A stretch of 43,531 nt of DNA from JALOAP01 sp964632355 (GCA_964632355.1 CAZWBW010000011.1:1-43531); one strand, 5' to 3'. Numbered from the stretch's first letter, positions 22,443 to 31,118 are shown. Made by a program: numbers and translations. Notes: generated from the letters alone by a model not told the origin.

Positions 22443-23954
22443 CTACCTTCCGCCGGCTTCCCGTAGGAGGCGCAGGAATTCCGGGTCGCCCTGGAGCGAC
22501 GCGAGGCGCTTTTCGGCGGCGGCTTCGCGGGCGTACGCGGGGTCGAGTTCGAGCGCGCGGCGGAGGCGGCGGAGGGATTCCTCGCGGTCGCCGAGGACCG
22601 AGGCGGCCTGGGCGGCGCCGTAGTGCGCAGCGGCGTCGCGCGGGTCGCGTTCGGCGGCACGGCGGAAGTCTTCGAGTGCCCGGGCCGGGTTGTCGTTGTA
22701 CAGGTGAGCGAGCCCGCGGTTGACCATCACCGTGGTGTCGCCCGGGTCGACCGCGAGGGCGGCGTCGAAGTCGCGGAGGGCCTCCGCGTTCTGGCCGCGG
22801 TAGAGGTGGAGCATGCCGCGGTTGTTCAGCGCGTCGGCGTCGCGCGGGGAAAGTTCGAGCGCCTTGTTGTAGTCGGCGAGCGCGCCATCGTAATCGCCAT
22901 TGCGGGTGCGGGCGTTGGCGCGGTTGTAGTAGCCGGCCACGAGCGTGGGGTCGGTTTCGATGGCGCGGGTGTAGCGATCGATCGCGAGGCCGTACTGGCC
23001 AACGTTGAAGTAGACGTTTCCCTCGTCGAGATAGGACTCGGCGTCGCGAGCGGGCGATGGCGGGACAGGCTGCGGCGCCACGTCTTCGAGCGCCTCTTCC
23101 AGGACGCCCGGGAGTTGCTCGCCCGTTCCGGCCGCCGCCTGTGCCGCGGTCTCCTGTTCGGCCGCGGGCTGGGCCGGCGCCTTGGCGGTCGTGCGGGCTT
23201 CGGTGGCGTCGGCAGTGGCGGCCTCCGCGGTGGAGGGCTCAGCGGCCGGCCGCTCGGGCTGTGCGAGCTCTTCGGCCGGGGTTGTGGCGGCTCCCGGTTC
23301 GGGCTGTGCGAGTTCTTCGACCGGGGTTGTGGCGGCTCCCGGTTCGGGCTGTGCGAGTTCTTCGACCGGGGTTGCGGTGCCCGCCGCTTCGGGCTGTGCG
23401 AGCTCTTCGACCGGGGTTGTGGCGGCTCCCGGTTCAGGCTGTGCGAGTTCTTCGACCGGGGTTGTGGCGGCTCCCGGTTCAGGCTGTGCGAGTTCTTCGA
23501 CCGGCGCCGCTTCCTGCGCGGCAGGTTCGGCCGTGGTCGTCTCTGTGGTTTCAGCGGTGCTCGGTTCGGCGGTCGCGGGTTCGGTCGCCGGTTCCTCCGC
23601 TGGCGCGGCAGGAGTCTCGGCTGGCGGTCCCTCCGCGGGGGCGGCCTCGCCGAGCGGCACCTCCGACGTGACGTCGTAAAGCGGCGTGGTTTCGAGCACC
23701 GCAGGCCCCGGGACGGTTGTGGCCGGGAGGTCGACGTAGTCGCCGGGCTCCGCTTCGGCCACCGGTTCGGGCGTTGCGGGTTCGCTGGCTGCTTGCGGCT
23801 CTTCGGCGGGTTTCTTTTCGACGCGGGGCGGCTTCCAGGCTGGTGGCGGCATCCAATCGGGGCCGGGTGCGCGGCGGCGCCACCATGCGTACACCGCACC
23901 GGCGACGGCGCTGGCGAGCGCAATCAGAAAGATGATCCGGAGCCAGCGCTTCAC
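22443..23954 (-). CDS. membrane-anchored TPR protein with a Pro/Glu/Ala repeat linker
   Basis: The 503-aa product starts VKRWLRIIFLIALASAVAGA, an N-terminal membrane anchor, followed by a long disordered region rich in P, E, A and T. In it a 15-residue unit (VEELAQPEPGAATTP) is repeated six times. The C-terminal half (from about residue 325) is a run of about six TPRs (AESYLDEGNVYFNVGQYGLA, GYYNRANARTRNGDYDGALA, ALNNRGMLHLYRGQNAEALR and others), a protein-protein interaction scaffold. The GTG start overlaps the stop of the upstream gene (GTGA at 23951-23954) and has GGGAG before it, so the two are translationally coupled. The partner is unknown. Confidence 0.85.
   Translation of the reverse strand: MKRWLRIIFLIALASAVAGAVYAWWRRRAPGPDWMPPPAWKPPRVEKKPAEEPQAASEPATPEPVAEAEPGDYVDLPATTVPGPAVLETTPLYDVTSEVPLGEAAPAEGPPAETPAAPAEEPATEPATAEPSTAETTETTTAEPAAQEAAPVEELAQPEPGAATTPVEELAQPEPGAATTPVEELAQPEAAGTATPVEELAQPEPGAATTPVEELAQPEPGAATTPAEELAQPERPAAEPSTAEAATADATEARTTAKAPAQPAAEQETAAQAAAGTGEQLPGVLEEALEDVAPQPVPPSPARDAESYLDEGNVYFNVGQYGLAIDRYTRAIETDPTLVAGYYNRANARTRNGDYDGALADYNKALELSPRDADALNNRGMLHLYRGQNAEALRDFDAALAVDPGDTTVMVNRGLAHLYNDNPARALEDFRRAAERDPRDAAAHYGAAQAASVLGDREESLRRLRRALELDPAYAREAAAEKRLASLQGDPEFLRLLREAGGR
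23256..23503. repeat. 45-bp tandem repeat (six copies) inside the TPR gene
   Basis: Units start at 23256, 23301, 23346, 23391, 23436 and 23481, each beginning GGGCTGTGCGAG or AGGCTGTGCGAG (plus strand) and coding on the minus strand for VEELAQPEPGAATTP. Copies are near-identical except the one covering 23346-23390, so the array is recent and probably length-variable. Confidence 0.9.
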
Positions 23955-24355
23955 GTCGCTCCCTTCTCTTGTTGCTCCAGCAGGTGTTCGGTGACCGCGA
24001 CGAGCGCGTTGTACGCGAACACGATGTAGTCGCGGGGATGCAGGTCGAGTTTCTTCTTCGTTTCCTTGCGGGCCGTCACCGGGTCCCACGATCCGGTGAG
24101 TTCGATGGCGTCGTGGTCGATGCCCATTTCGAGTTCGTACAGTTCACCATCTTCGGCCACGACCACACAGCCAAGGTCGCGAGTGGCGGCGGCATCGGCC
24201 TCCACCTCAATCGCGTTGGTGAACATGGCGTTCGGAAACGGCGGGAAGGGCCTCAGCTCCGCGCAGGCCTCGTGCAGCAGTTCGCGGAGTTGCGATGCGG
24301 TCCGTTCGAGCACAACGTCGGCCTGGGCTTTGCGAAGAAGGGGGTCGTTCGCCAT
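23951..24355 (-). CDS. hypothetical protein, 134 aa
   Basis: The product starts ANDPLLRKAQADVVLERTAS and contains IEVEADAAATRDLGCVVVAE, LYELEMGIDHDAIELTGSWD and HPRDYIVFAYNALVAVTEHL. It has no membrane segment and no recognised family. The ATG at 24355 has a TATACT box eight bases upstream (rc of 24364-24369) and no SD, suggesting a leaderless mRNA. An ATG at 24385 is less likely. It is translationally coupled to the TPR gene, so the two probably act together. Confidence 0.65.
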   Translation of the reverse strand: MANDPLLRKAQADVVLERTASQLRELLHEACAELRPFPPFPNAMFTNAIEVEADAAATRDLGCVVVAEDGELYELEMGIDHDAIELTGSWDPVTARKETKKKLDLHPRDYIVFAYNALVAVTEHLLEQQEKGAT

Positions 24356-24435
24356 ACGCGTGAAGTATACGGCCAGTGTGCGCATAGGGCAGCGCGGATT
24401 CCCGCGCCGGCGCGTGTCCGTTTCCTCTCGACGTC

Positions 24436-25215
24436 TCAATTTGGCGGCACGAAGCGGCTCGCGCGAACGAGCACGCAATCGAATTCGAGCGTCACGAGTG
24501 TCTCCCCGTCCATCGACACCGAGAAGAAGCCGTTTTCGGCGAACCCGGCCTGGTGGTAGCAGGCAAGCGATTCCTGCCATGTGGGCATCCCTTCGTACAG
24601 TGGCCGCACCGAGACTTCGGACTGGAGCGCGGCGACGCGGGGCAGCACCGCGGTGGCGCCGCGAAACACCTCGAGGTCGTACCCCTGGGTGTCCATCTTC
24701 AGGAAGATGCGCGGGGGTCCTGCGAGCGCCGGCTTCACCTGCTCGAAGACGCTATCGAGCCGGCGAACCGGGACGGTCTCCTTGTGGTCGATTTCGAGGC
24801 TGAGCGCGAGGTCCCACCCGGTCACGAGCGGCCAGCTCTCGCGCCGGACAGGTTCGAGGAACGACGAACAGCGGTCGTTGCCCGTGACGTGAATCGTGGC
24901 TTCGCCGTCTTCGCTGCCGAGCGCTAGGCGGTGCGCCTGCCACCGTGCGTCTCGGGCGGCCTTCGACGTGAGCCGCCGGTACGCCCTTTCGGTGGGTTCG
25001 AACGAGGCAATCCAGCCACGGTAGCCGATGCTGCGGAGGAAGCGCCCGTACTCGCCGTCGTTTGCGCCAACATCGAGCACCAGGTTGATCCCGTAGTAAT
25101 GAAAGATCTGCCGGAGGTGATAGGTGAGGGTGTGCTCGACGGGCCAGCGGACAATCTGCCAGCCCCGCGCCCTGGTGATGCGTTTCGCGGACTCCCGGAT
25201 GCGCTGACTCGCCAT
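24436..25215 (-). CDS. FkbM family methyltransferase
   Basis: The 259-aa product has a SAM-binding motif NLVLDVGANDGEYGRFLRSI (motif I), the FEPTERAYRRL segment and the FkbM-typical FLKMDTQGYDLEVFRGA strand. The family O-methylates sugars or polyketides, often in surface polysaccharide synthesis. The ATG at 25215 has a GGGAGG SD. No glycan cluster surrounds it here, though a GT2 enzyme occurs at 40389. Confidence 0.9.
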   Translation of the reverse strand: MASQRIRESAKRITRARGWQIVRWPVEHTLTYHLRQIFHYYGINLVLDVGANDGEYGRFLRSIGYRGWIASFEPTERAYRRLTSKAARDARWQAHRLALGSEDGEATIHVTGNDRCSSFLEPVRRESWPLVTGWDLALSLEIDHKETVPVRRLDSVFEQVKPALAGPPRIFLKMDTQGYDLEVFRGATAVLPRVAALQSEVSVRPLYEGMPTWQESLACYHQAGFAENGFFSVSMDGETLVTLEFDCVLVRASRFVPPN

Positions 25216-25253
25216 ACGACCCAGCCTCCCGGGGCCGTACCCTTGCCCGCAAA

Positions 25254-25272
25254 CGTTGAGCCATGCTCAACG
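25254..25272. terminator. small hairpin CGTTGAGC-CAT-GCTCAACG
   Basis: A perfect 8-bp stem with a 3-base loop lies between the FkbM start and the next gene's stop. On the minus strand it is followed by TTT, so it could end the upstream SCP2-like transcript. Confidence 0.4.
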
Positions 25273-25323
25273 GGCGGTGCCGTGCCGGCGCGACCGTCGC
25301 GACGAACCTAAAGAGCGCGCGGG

Positions 25324-25749
25324 CTACTTCGCGAACGTGGTTTCGAACGTCGCGGCCGTGTCAAAGAACTCCTGGAACGTCTGGTTGTAGCGGTAGAAGG
25401 CGTCGCGGCGGTGGTAGTCCTTGCTGCGAGCGAATTCCTCGGCGCTCCGGAGGTCGAGGGAATTCAGGGTGAAGTCGTGCGTGGCGCGGCCGTTCTGCTG
25501 GATGTCCTGGATCATCGCTTTCCACGCTTCGTAGGGCTGGACGAGGACGAAGTCGAGTTCGTCGGCGCGTCCGGCGTCGATCTCGCGCACACCTTTGACT
25601 TCGAACGCTTCGAAGTCGATTTCGAAGTAACGGTCGTCGACCTGTACGCCGATTTCTGCGTCGCAGGTGCCGAGGCGCTTGAAGCTGTCGGACTTGTTCA
25701 GGGCGTCGGCGGCGGCCTGGAACCATTCGACGGACGGGAACGTGGGCAC
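25324..25749 (-). CDS. SCP2-sterol-carrier-like protein (tentative)
   Basis: The 141-aa soluble product (FPSVEWFQAAADALNKSDSF, DAEIGVQVDDRYFEIDFEAF, LVQPYEAWKAMIQDIQQNG, FYRYNQTFQEFFDTAATFE) follows the pattern of small bacterial SCP2-like lipid-binding proteins. It has one Cys and no membrane segment. The GTG at 25749 has GGAGG with good spacing. The family assignment is by pattern only. Confidence 0.6.
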   Translation of the reverse strand: MPTFPSVEWFQAAADALNKSDSFKRLGTCDAEIGVQVDDRYFEIDFEAFEVKGVREIDAGRADELDFVLVQPYEAWKAMIQDIQQNGRATHDFTLNSLDLRSAEEFARSKDYHRRDAFYRYNQTFQEFFDTAATFETTFAK

Positions 25750-25853
25750 GGGCGAACCTCCGCGGAACGGCCACCGTGTGGGCGGCTACGGCGCGGAAGT
25801 CTACCGGAAGCTGCGGCCCGATGCATCAGCCAGTTCGATGTGACGAATAGAGG

Positions 25854-26291
25854 CTACTGGCCTTCGTCGCCGGGCGATTCGCCTTCGTTCACCCGCTGGA
25901 ATTCCGGGTTCTCCTGGTGGCGGCCTGCTTTCGGCGGCTCCTGGTCCGCGAACCGTTCCTCGGGCGTCGACGACCATTCCGGGCGTTCGGCCGGTGGCGC
26001 GCTGTGCAGTGGCTCGGTTTTGCCCTGCGTGGGAGCACCCGCAACGTGCGGCTCGCCGGGGATCGGCCCTTCGGGCATCGTCGGGCCGCCGACCGATGTG
26101 CCGTTGTCGCCGGCGAGCGATGGGTCGAGCGCGAAGATCTCGGCGCGCGATGGTTCGCCGGGCTCCGATTCGCCGGCCATGCCTTCGGCGGCTTCGGGGA
26201 CGTCGCCGCTCACTGCGGCCTCTTCGGCTTCGGGCGAAGCCTCACCGTCTTCCTGAGGAAGCCGGTAGGGCGTCTTGCGTTCTTCGGTCAT
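25854..26291 (-). CDS. acidic disordered hypothetical protein
   Basis: The 145-aa product is very rich in E, P, G, S and A with almost no hydrophobic stretches (MTEERKTPYRLPQEDGEASP... to NEGESPGDEGQ). It is probably intrinsically disordered. GGAGG immediately abuts the ATG, an unusually short spacing. The codon pattern and minus-strand context between two real genes support it, but its function is unknown. Confidence 0.5.
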   Translation of the reverse strand: MTEERKTPYRLPQEDGEASPEAEEAAVSGDVPEAAEGMAGESEPGEPSRAEIFALDPSLAGDNGTSVGGPTMPEGPIPGEPHVAGAPTQGKTEPLHSAPPAERPEWSSTPEERFADQEPPKAGRHQENPEFQRVNEGESPGDEGQ

Positions 26292-26361
26292 CCTCCGAGC
26301 GTCGCGGCGCCCGGGTCAGAAACGCATAACGATGGTGGGCGAAAGATGAACGCCGTGAGGC

Positions 26362-27927
26362 TCAGTCCTCGATTTTCTTCGTGGTCATGACGCTGCCCAT
26401 GGGGCCGCTGACCCATCCCGGCAGGTAGGCGGCGAATTTGCCCGCTTCGCCGCCGGCGACCACGAGCGTGATCTCCTTCGGGTTGCGGAACTTCGAGATG
26501 ACGGTGTCGGGCCCGAGCCGTTCGGCGACCTGTGGCGGCAGGCCTTCGGCGCAGAAGTCGTCGCGCATGAGTTCGCGGACCGGGCGTGCGGTCACCTCCT
26601 GGATGCGTTCGCGGATTTGGTCCTTGGTCCAGCCGTCCTTCGCGAACGTGTCGACGTGCTCGGGCGGCACGATGAGCACGACTTCGCCCTGCAGGTAGTG
26701 CTTCGGGTGGCTGAGCGATTGCAGTGCGAGCCCGTAGCTCGTGGCGAGCGCCTTCGCGTCGCGTGCGAGCTGGTCGACGATAGGCACCGGCGCCGAACCG
26801 GCGAACACGGTGACGGTGCTGTCCTCCGGCGCGAAGCCGCGTTCGACGTGCAGGGGCTCCCAGTTCGAGCGCTCTTCGAACTCGGCGAAGCAGAACGTGT
26901 ACTTGCCCGGCTGGCCGAGCATCGCGCGGTCGACTTCGCCCGGGCGGCCGCCGCCCACGTTGCGAACGACGAGTTGCACGGCTCGCCCGATGGTGGCGTT
27001 CGCGCGGTTGCCCTGCCCGAGCGCGTTCATCCGGTAGTTCATACCGATGCGGTCGCGGATGGGGCCGTTGACCATGATGACCGGCGTCGGGAAGTGCGTC
27101 GTGGCCAGCACCCCGTGCATGTTGAACTGCTCGTCGAGGATGGCCTCGATGGCGGCGAGCACGACGGGCATGTATTCGGGCTTGCACCCGGCCATTACCG
27201 CATTGATCGCGACCTTTTCGACGGTGAGCGGCGCCATGTTCGGCGGTACGAGCCCGAGCACCTCCTGCGGGTCGCGCTTGGTGCCCGAAAGCATGCGGAG
27301 CACTCGCTCGGGTGTTGGCGGGATGACCGGGAGGCCGTCGGTGAGCCCCTGTTCGAACATGAATTCGAACATGTCGTCCGATTCACCGATTTCGATGCGG
27401 CGGGCGCGCAGAGGGTTGCCCTCGACCTCGGCCGCGAGGCGTTCGGCGATGCCCGGTTCGACCGACTTCGACCCGCAGCCCGGCCGCGACTCCGGATAGG
27501 CCGCCCAGTCGACGACCGGCGGCGGCGCCAGCGTGACCGAGATGAGCCGCTGGTAGAGTTGCTGCCAGTCGGCCTTGCCGAAGCCGACGAACCGTTCCAG
27601 TTCGTTCCCTTCGCCGTCGGCGAGGATGATGGTGGGCACGGTATCGAGGTCGTAGCGATACGACACGTGGAGTGCCGAGTCATCGAGCATCGGCACGGTG
27701 AGGCCGAAATCGGCGACCAGCTTTGCGTTGCCCTCGGCGTCCTGCCCGATGGCCCACACGTCGATGGTCTCGCCGAAGGCGCGGTGCGCCTCTTCGATGA
27801 GCGGCATCGAGAGCTGACAGGTGGGGCAGTCCTCCTTCACGAAGCAGAGGAGCGCATGGCGGCCGGTCGGGAATTCCCGCTCGGCGCCGGTGGAATCGGT
27901 CAGGCGAAAGGCGGGCAGTGCTGGCAT
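26362..27927 (-). CDS. thioredoxin-fold domain fused to a large conserved domain of unknown function
   Basis: Residues 1-150 are a TlpA/AhpC-like thioredoxin fold with the redox pair CPTC (ALLCFVKEDCPTCQLSMPLI, Cys34/Cys37) and the cis-Pro loop DTVPTIILADGEG. After a PGCGSKS segment comes a region of about 350 residues with GLTDGLPVIPPTPERVLRML, LVPPNMAPLTVEKVAINAVM, AGCKPEYMPVVLAAIEA, HFPTPVIMVNGPIRD and a terminal PLGW-like YLPGWVSGPMGS. I recognise this second part as a recurrent bacterial domain, possibly UGSC-like, but cannot name it with certainty. The fusion suggests a redox-controlled or thiol-dependent enzyme. The ATG at 27927 has a TATACT box seven bases upstream and no SD. The frame is open further upstream but without support. 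Confidence 0.75.
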   Translation of the reverse strand: MPALPAFRLTDSTGAEREFPTGRHALLCFVKEDCPTCQLSMPLIEEAHRAFGETIDVWAIGQDAEGNAKLVADFGLTVPMLDDSALHVSYRYDLDTVPTIILADGEGNELERFVGFGKADWQQLYQRLISVTLAPPPVVDWAAYPESRPGCGSKSVEPGIAERLAAEVEGNPLRARRIEIGESDDMFEFMFEQGLTDGLPVIPPTPERVLRMLSGTKRDPQEVLGLVPPNMAPLTVEKVAINAVMAGCKPEYMPVVLAAIEAILDEQFNMHGVLATTHFPTPVIMVNGPIRDRIGMNYRMNALGQGNRANATIGRAVQLVVRNVGGGRPGEVDRAMLGQPGKYTFCFAEFEERSNWEPLHVERGFAPEDSTVTVFAGSAPVPIVDQLARDAKALATSYGLALQSLSHPKHYLQGEVVLIVPPEHVDTFAKDGWTKDQIRERIQEVTARPVRELMRDDFCAEGLPPQVAERLGPDTVISKFRNPKEITLVVAGGEAGKFAAYLPGWVSGPMGSVMTTKKIED

Positions 27928-28064
27928 GGGCCGGAGTATACGTCTGTGGCGCGGGCGATTGTGCCTCTTCGAGCCTTCAAATTGCGCGCGATGTCTACGA
28001 GTTCGAAACGTTCGCTGCACATCTGGTTGCTCGCCATGCGTCCGGTGTTCAGGACGCTGGAAGT

Positions 28065-28841
28065 ATGCCGGCGCACTACCTCGCCACCGTGGTGGTGGTT
28101 CTCTGCATCGGCGCCGCCCTTTCCATGCTGGCGGCGCGAACTATCTCCCGGGAGATGCTACGGACGCAGGTTCGCACCCTGCGCGAGCGCGACTTCGGCG
28201 GCCCGGTGACCGCGATGGTCGCGGTCGGCGTCATGCTGGCGCTCGTGACCGGGTTCGCCACGTGGCGCGTGCTGGCGAACGGTGATTCGACGGCCGAACG
28301 CGTCGTGCTCGGGCTGGAGCAGCCGTCGCCGGGCGTCGAAGAGGTTGCGGCCGTGCAGCCGCCGTCACCGGAGCCGACGGAACCGCCGCCCAGGGCGACA
28401 CCCACGCCCGTTCCGCCGACGCCTACCGAACCACCGCCGACGCCGACTCCGACGGCCACGCCTACCCCGAGCCCCACGCCACAGCCGCCAACGCCGACCC
28501 CTACGCCGAACCCGGTCACGCGGATGGTGGAGGAGGGCGAGGCGGGGTGGCTCACGGGCCGGTGGCAGGTCACCGACATCGTGCAGGAGGGGCCGGGCCA
28601 GGGCCGCACGTTCACCATGGTGGTGGAACTGCAGGACGTTGGCGGCGAGATCCGCGGGACGGGCCCCGACGGCATGGTGCTCAGCGGCGAACGCACGGGC
28701 GGGCAGGTCTACCTCGTCTTCGGCCCTGGCGGGACGCACCGGGGCGCCTTCACGTGGACCGTCCAGTCCGACGGTTCGCTCGCTGGCACGTTCACCGACG
28801 GTGAAAGCCGCGGGATCAGCGTGGCGAAGCGGAAGCTCTAG
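28065..28841 (+). CDS. membrane protein with Pro/Thr linker and C-terminal domain
   Basis: The 258-aa product has two N-terminal membrane helices (ATVVVVLCIGAALSMLAART and TAMVAVGVMLALVTGFATW) with a short cytoplasmic loop. A linker of TPTP/PPTPT repeats (about residues 105-150) follows, then a C-terminal beta-rich domain of about 95 residues (GWLTGRWQVTDIV, FTMVVELQDVGGEIRGTG, GTHRGAFTWTVQSDGS). This layout suits a surface-exposed domain on a stalk. The ATG at 28065 is preceded by AGGA. An earlier in-frame start at 27918 would overlap the divergent promoter region. The stop overlaps that of the sigma-factor gene in CTAG (28838-28841). Confidence 0.75.
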   Translation: MPAHYLATVVVVLCIGAALSMLAARTISREMLRTQVRTLRERDFGGPVTAMVAVGVMLALVTGFATWRVLANGDSTAERVVLGLEQPSPGVEEVAAVQPPSPEPTEPPPRATPTPVPPTPTEPPPTPTPTATPTPSPTPQPPTPTPTPNPVTRMVEEGEAGWLTGRWQVTDIVQEGPGQGRTFTMVVELQDVGGEIRGTGPDGMVLSGERTGGQVYLVFGPGGTHRGAFTWTVQSDGSLAGTFTDGESRGISVAKRKL

Positions 28842-29737
28842 CTGCCGCTTGCCGCGAGCTCCCGCTCCAACCGTGCGAGCTTGTCGGGGTTCCGCTGCGC
28901 GTACGCTCTCGTGACGAGGCCGTTTTCGACCTCGAACGTGTAGACGGTGTGCAGGTGGCTGCCGTCCCAGAACAGGATGCCGATTTCGCCATTGATTTCG
29001 CGCGCTTCCACGCGGGTGATCGGCAGCTTGCTCCAGAGGCCGGTCCAGCCGCGGAGCAGCCGGTCGCGCCCGTAGATGGGCTTGAGGGCTGCAACTGCCT
29101 TCCCGCCGCCGTCGGCGTACAGCACGATGTCTTCGGCGAGGGCATCGACGAGTTCGCTGAGATCGCCGTTCTCGATGGCGCGCACGAACAGGTTCGCGAT
29201 GCGGCGCTGCTCTTCGAGGCCGCCCTTGAACCGCGGCCGGGATTCGTGGATCCGCTTCCGGGCGCGGGAAAGGGTTTGGCGGCATGCAACCTCGGAGCGG
29301 CCGACGATGCGGGCGATCTCGGCGTAGCTGTAATCGAACACGTCGTGCAGCAGGAACACGGCCCGCTCGAGCGGCGCGAGCCGTTCGAGCACGAAGAGAA
29401 ACGCGAACGAAATCGACTCGAGCCGCTCGAGGCGGTCTTCCGGCGCGGGCGCTTGCGCGTTACGCGTGAGCACCGGCTCGGGGAGCCAGGGGCCGATGTA
29501 CTGTTCGCGCTGCACCCGCGCCGATTTCAGGTGGTCGAGGCAAAGACGGGTGACGACGGTCGTGAGGTAGGCGCGCGGCGAATGCACCTCCTCCGGGTCC
29601 GCTGCCTGCCAGCGGAGCCACGCTTCCTGCACGATGTCTTCGGCTTCGCTGACACTGCCGAGCATGCGGTAGGCGATGCCGAAGAGGGCGCGCCGGTGGG
29701 ATTCGAATTCGCGGAGAGTGGCTTCGGCCGTCGTCAC
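28838..29737 (-). CDS. sigJ: ECF41-type RNA polymerase sigma factor (SigJ-like) with SnoaL-like C-terminal domain
   Basis: Sigma region 2 is seen in RALFGIAYRMLGSVSEAEDI and region 4 in RAVFLLHDVFDYSYAEIARI followed by GRSEVACRQTLSRARKRI. The C-terminal extension (residues about 180-299) is SnoaL-like. All three ECF41 signatures are present: WLPEP (84-88), DGGGK (209-213) and NPDKL (283-287). ECF41 factors lack a classical anti-sigma factor and are modulated by this extension. They control one neighbouring oxidoreductase-type gene, here the FAD oxidoreductase 11 bases upstream. The matching promoter TGTCACA-N16-CGTC is at 31118-31092. Confidence 0.95.
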   Translation of the reverse strand: MTTAEATLREFESHRRALFGIAYRMLGSVSEAEDIVQEAWLRWQAADPEEVHSPRAYLTTVVTRLCLDHLKSARVQREQYIGPWLPEPVLTRNAQAPAPEDRLERLESISFAFLFVLERLAPLERAVFLLHDVFDYSYAEIARIVGRSEVACRQTLSRARKRIHESRPRFKGGLEEQRRIANLFVRAIENGDLSELVDALAEDIVLYADGGGKAVAALKPIYGRDRLLRGWTGLWSKLPITRVEAREINGEIGILFWDGSHLHTVYTFEVENGLVTRAYAQRNPDKLARLERELAASGS

Positions 29738-29748
29738 CTGCGCCCCTC

Positions 29749-31047
29749 CTATGCGGACATCCTAACGGGTTCGTCGAGGGCTTCCCGTTCGCGGCCAGCC
29801 AGTGCGATGGCGCTCCGGGCCGCCGAGCGGCCGCTGGCCGCTGCCGCGTCGGAAAGCATTCCTTCGGGCCCAACCCAGTCGCCGGCGACGAAGAGCCCTT
29901 CGGCTCCGGGCACTTCGGGCCCCGGCCTCCCCGCGAGGCCACCGTTCGCGGCCTTCGGCACATCCTGGGCGACAACGAGCGCGGGCATGAACCGCCGGTA
30001 GATGACGTAATCGCGCCAGCCGGGCTGGGTCCTGTCGAGCAGCGCTTCGAGCGACTCCGCGGCGGCGGAGCCGTCTTCGCCTTCCGACAGGTAGCGCGCG
30101 GCGGAGACGATGGCCGCGCCGGGAGGGGCCAGGTCGGCCCATGTGGTGTGCACCGAGACGTACTGCGGCGTGTCGATGCTGAGCGCGAAGGGACGCCGCG
30201 GGTTCGGCAGTTTCGAAAGCGCCACATCGAGGCACGCCGCCCTGACCGGCACGGCCGCGTCGGCCCAGCGTTGCAGCGCCGCTGCGCCGGGGCCCTCGAC
30301 CAGCTTCGCGGCCACCGCCGGCTCCACCGCGAGGATGACGCTCCGGGCAGTGACGCGCCTGCCGTCGGCCAGCGTCACCGTATACCCGTCCGCGGCCCGG
30401 GCGACGCGTTCGACGCGCGCCTGCCGGACGAACGTGACACCGGCTCTCTCTGCCGCGCGTTCCAGCCCGTCGATGAGCGTCTGCCAGCCGTGATCGATGT
30501 AGAGCACGGCGGCGCCCTGCGCCTGCACCGGGATGGCGTCGATGGAGATGCGGTCGGGGGCGTTCGCGTAGGTCACGAGCCGGAAGATGGCCTCGGCGGT
30601 TTCGCGGACGCGCGGCCGGTTGACGTTGGCATCGAGCCAGTCGCGGATGGAGGTGGTAGCGAAGGTGTCGTCCGGCTTCATGAGCCGCGTGAACATGGAC
30701 GCGAATTCGAACCGGTCGCGCATGCCGAGCAGGCGGGTGGTCGCGATGTTCGACGCGTTAATCGGCAGCCGGTGGAACCTGCCGGCGCGTTCGGCGGTTT
30801 CGGCCTTTGGCCTGCGGCCGGAGTACGGCACACCGAAGTCGTCGAGCGCCCGCCGGAAGTGGCTGTCGTAGAGCGCGTGCGGCCCGAGGTTGAAGGTGAA
30901 GTCGCCTTCGTGCGCGGAAATGCCGCGCCCGCCCACTCGCTCGGAGCGTTCGAACAGCCGGACGCGCATGCCGCCGCGCGCCGCTTCGACCGCGGCGGTG
31001 AGACCGGCGATGCCGCCGCCAACGATGGCGATATCGGTGTCGTGCAT
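29749..31047 (-). CDS. FAD-dependent amine oxidase/phytoene-desaturase-like oxidoreductase
   Basis: The 432-aa product begins DIAIVGGGIAGLTAAVEAAR (FAD dinucleotide motif), with FERSERVGGRGIS, the NLGPHALYDS segment and a C-terminal GLFVAGDWVGPEGMLSDAAA that closes the FAD site. Family members desaturate or oxidise polyenes, amines and protoporphyrinogen; the substrate here is unknown. The ATG at 31047 has AGGAG. It is the first gene of an operon with the ECF41 sigma factor and is preceded by an exact ECF41-type promoter, so it is the likely sigma-factor target. Confidence 0.9.
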   Translation of the reverse strand: MHDTDIAIVGGGIAGLTAAVEAARGGMRVRLFERSERVGGRGISAHEGDFTFNLGPHALYDSHFRRALDDFGVPYSGRRPKAETAERAGRFHRLPINASNIATTRLLGMRDRFEFASMFTRLMKPDDTFATTSIRDWLDANVNRPRVRETAEAIFRLVTYANAPDRISIDAIPVQAQGAAVLYIDHGWQTLIDGLERAAERAGVTFVRQARVERVARAADGYTVTLADGRRVTARSVILAVEPAVAAKLVEGPGAAALQRWADAAVPVRAACLDVALSKLPNPRRPFALSIDTPQYVSVHTTWADLAPPGAAIVSAARYLSEGEDGSAAAESLEALLDRTQPGWRDYVIYRRFMPALVVAQDVPKAANGGLAGRPGPEVPGAEGLFVAGDWVGPEGMLSDAAAASGRSAARSAIALAGREREALDEPVRMSA

Positions 31048-31091
31048 AGCTGTCTCCTCGTGTGGCGCGATTGCGCCGGGTTTGCAAAGGA

Positions 31092-31118
31092 GACGAGTGA
31101 GGCCCCCGAGTTGTGACA
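31092..31118 (-). promoter_or_regulatory. ECF41-type promoter TGTCACA-N16-CGTC
   Basis: On the minus strand TGTCACA (31118-31112) and CGTC (31095-31092) are separated by exactly 16 bases, the published ECF41 target pattern. It lies 45 bases before the oxidoreductase ATG and would drive the oxidoreductase and the sigma gene itself. Confidence 0.85.

Noticed and set aside
23256..23503. possible CRISPR array
   Set aside because: The 45-bp units are contiguous, without spacers, and encode a 15-residue protein repeat in frame.
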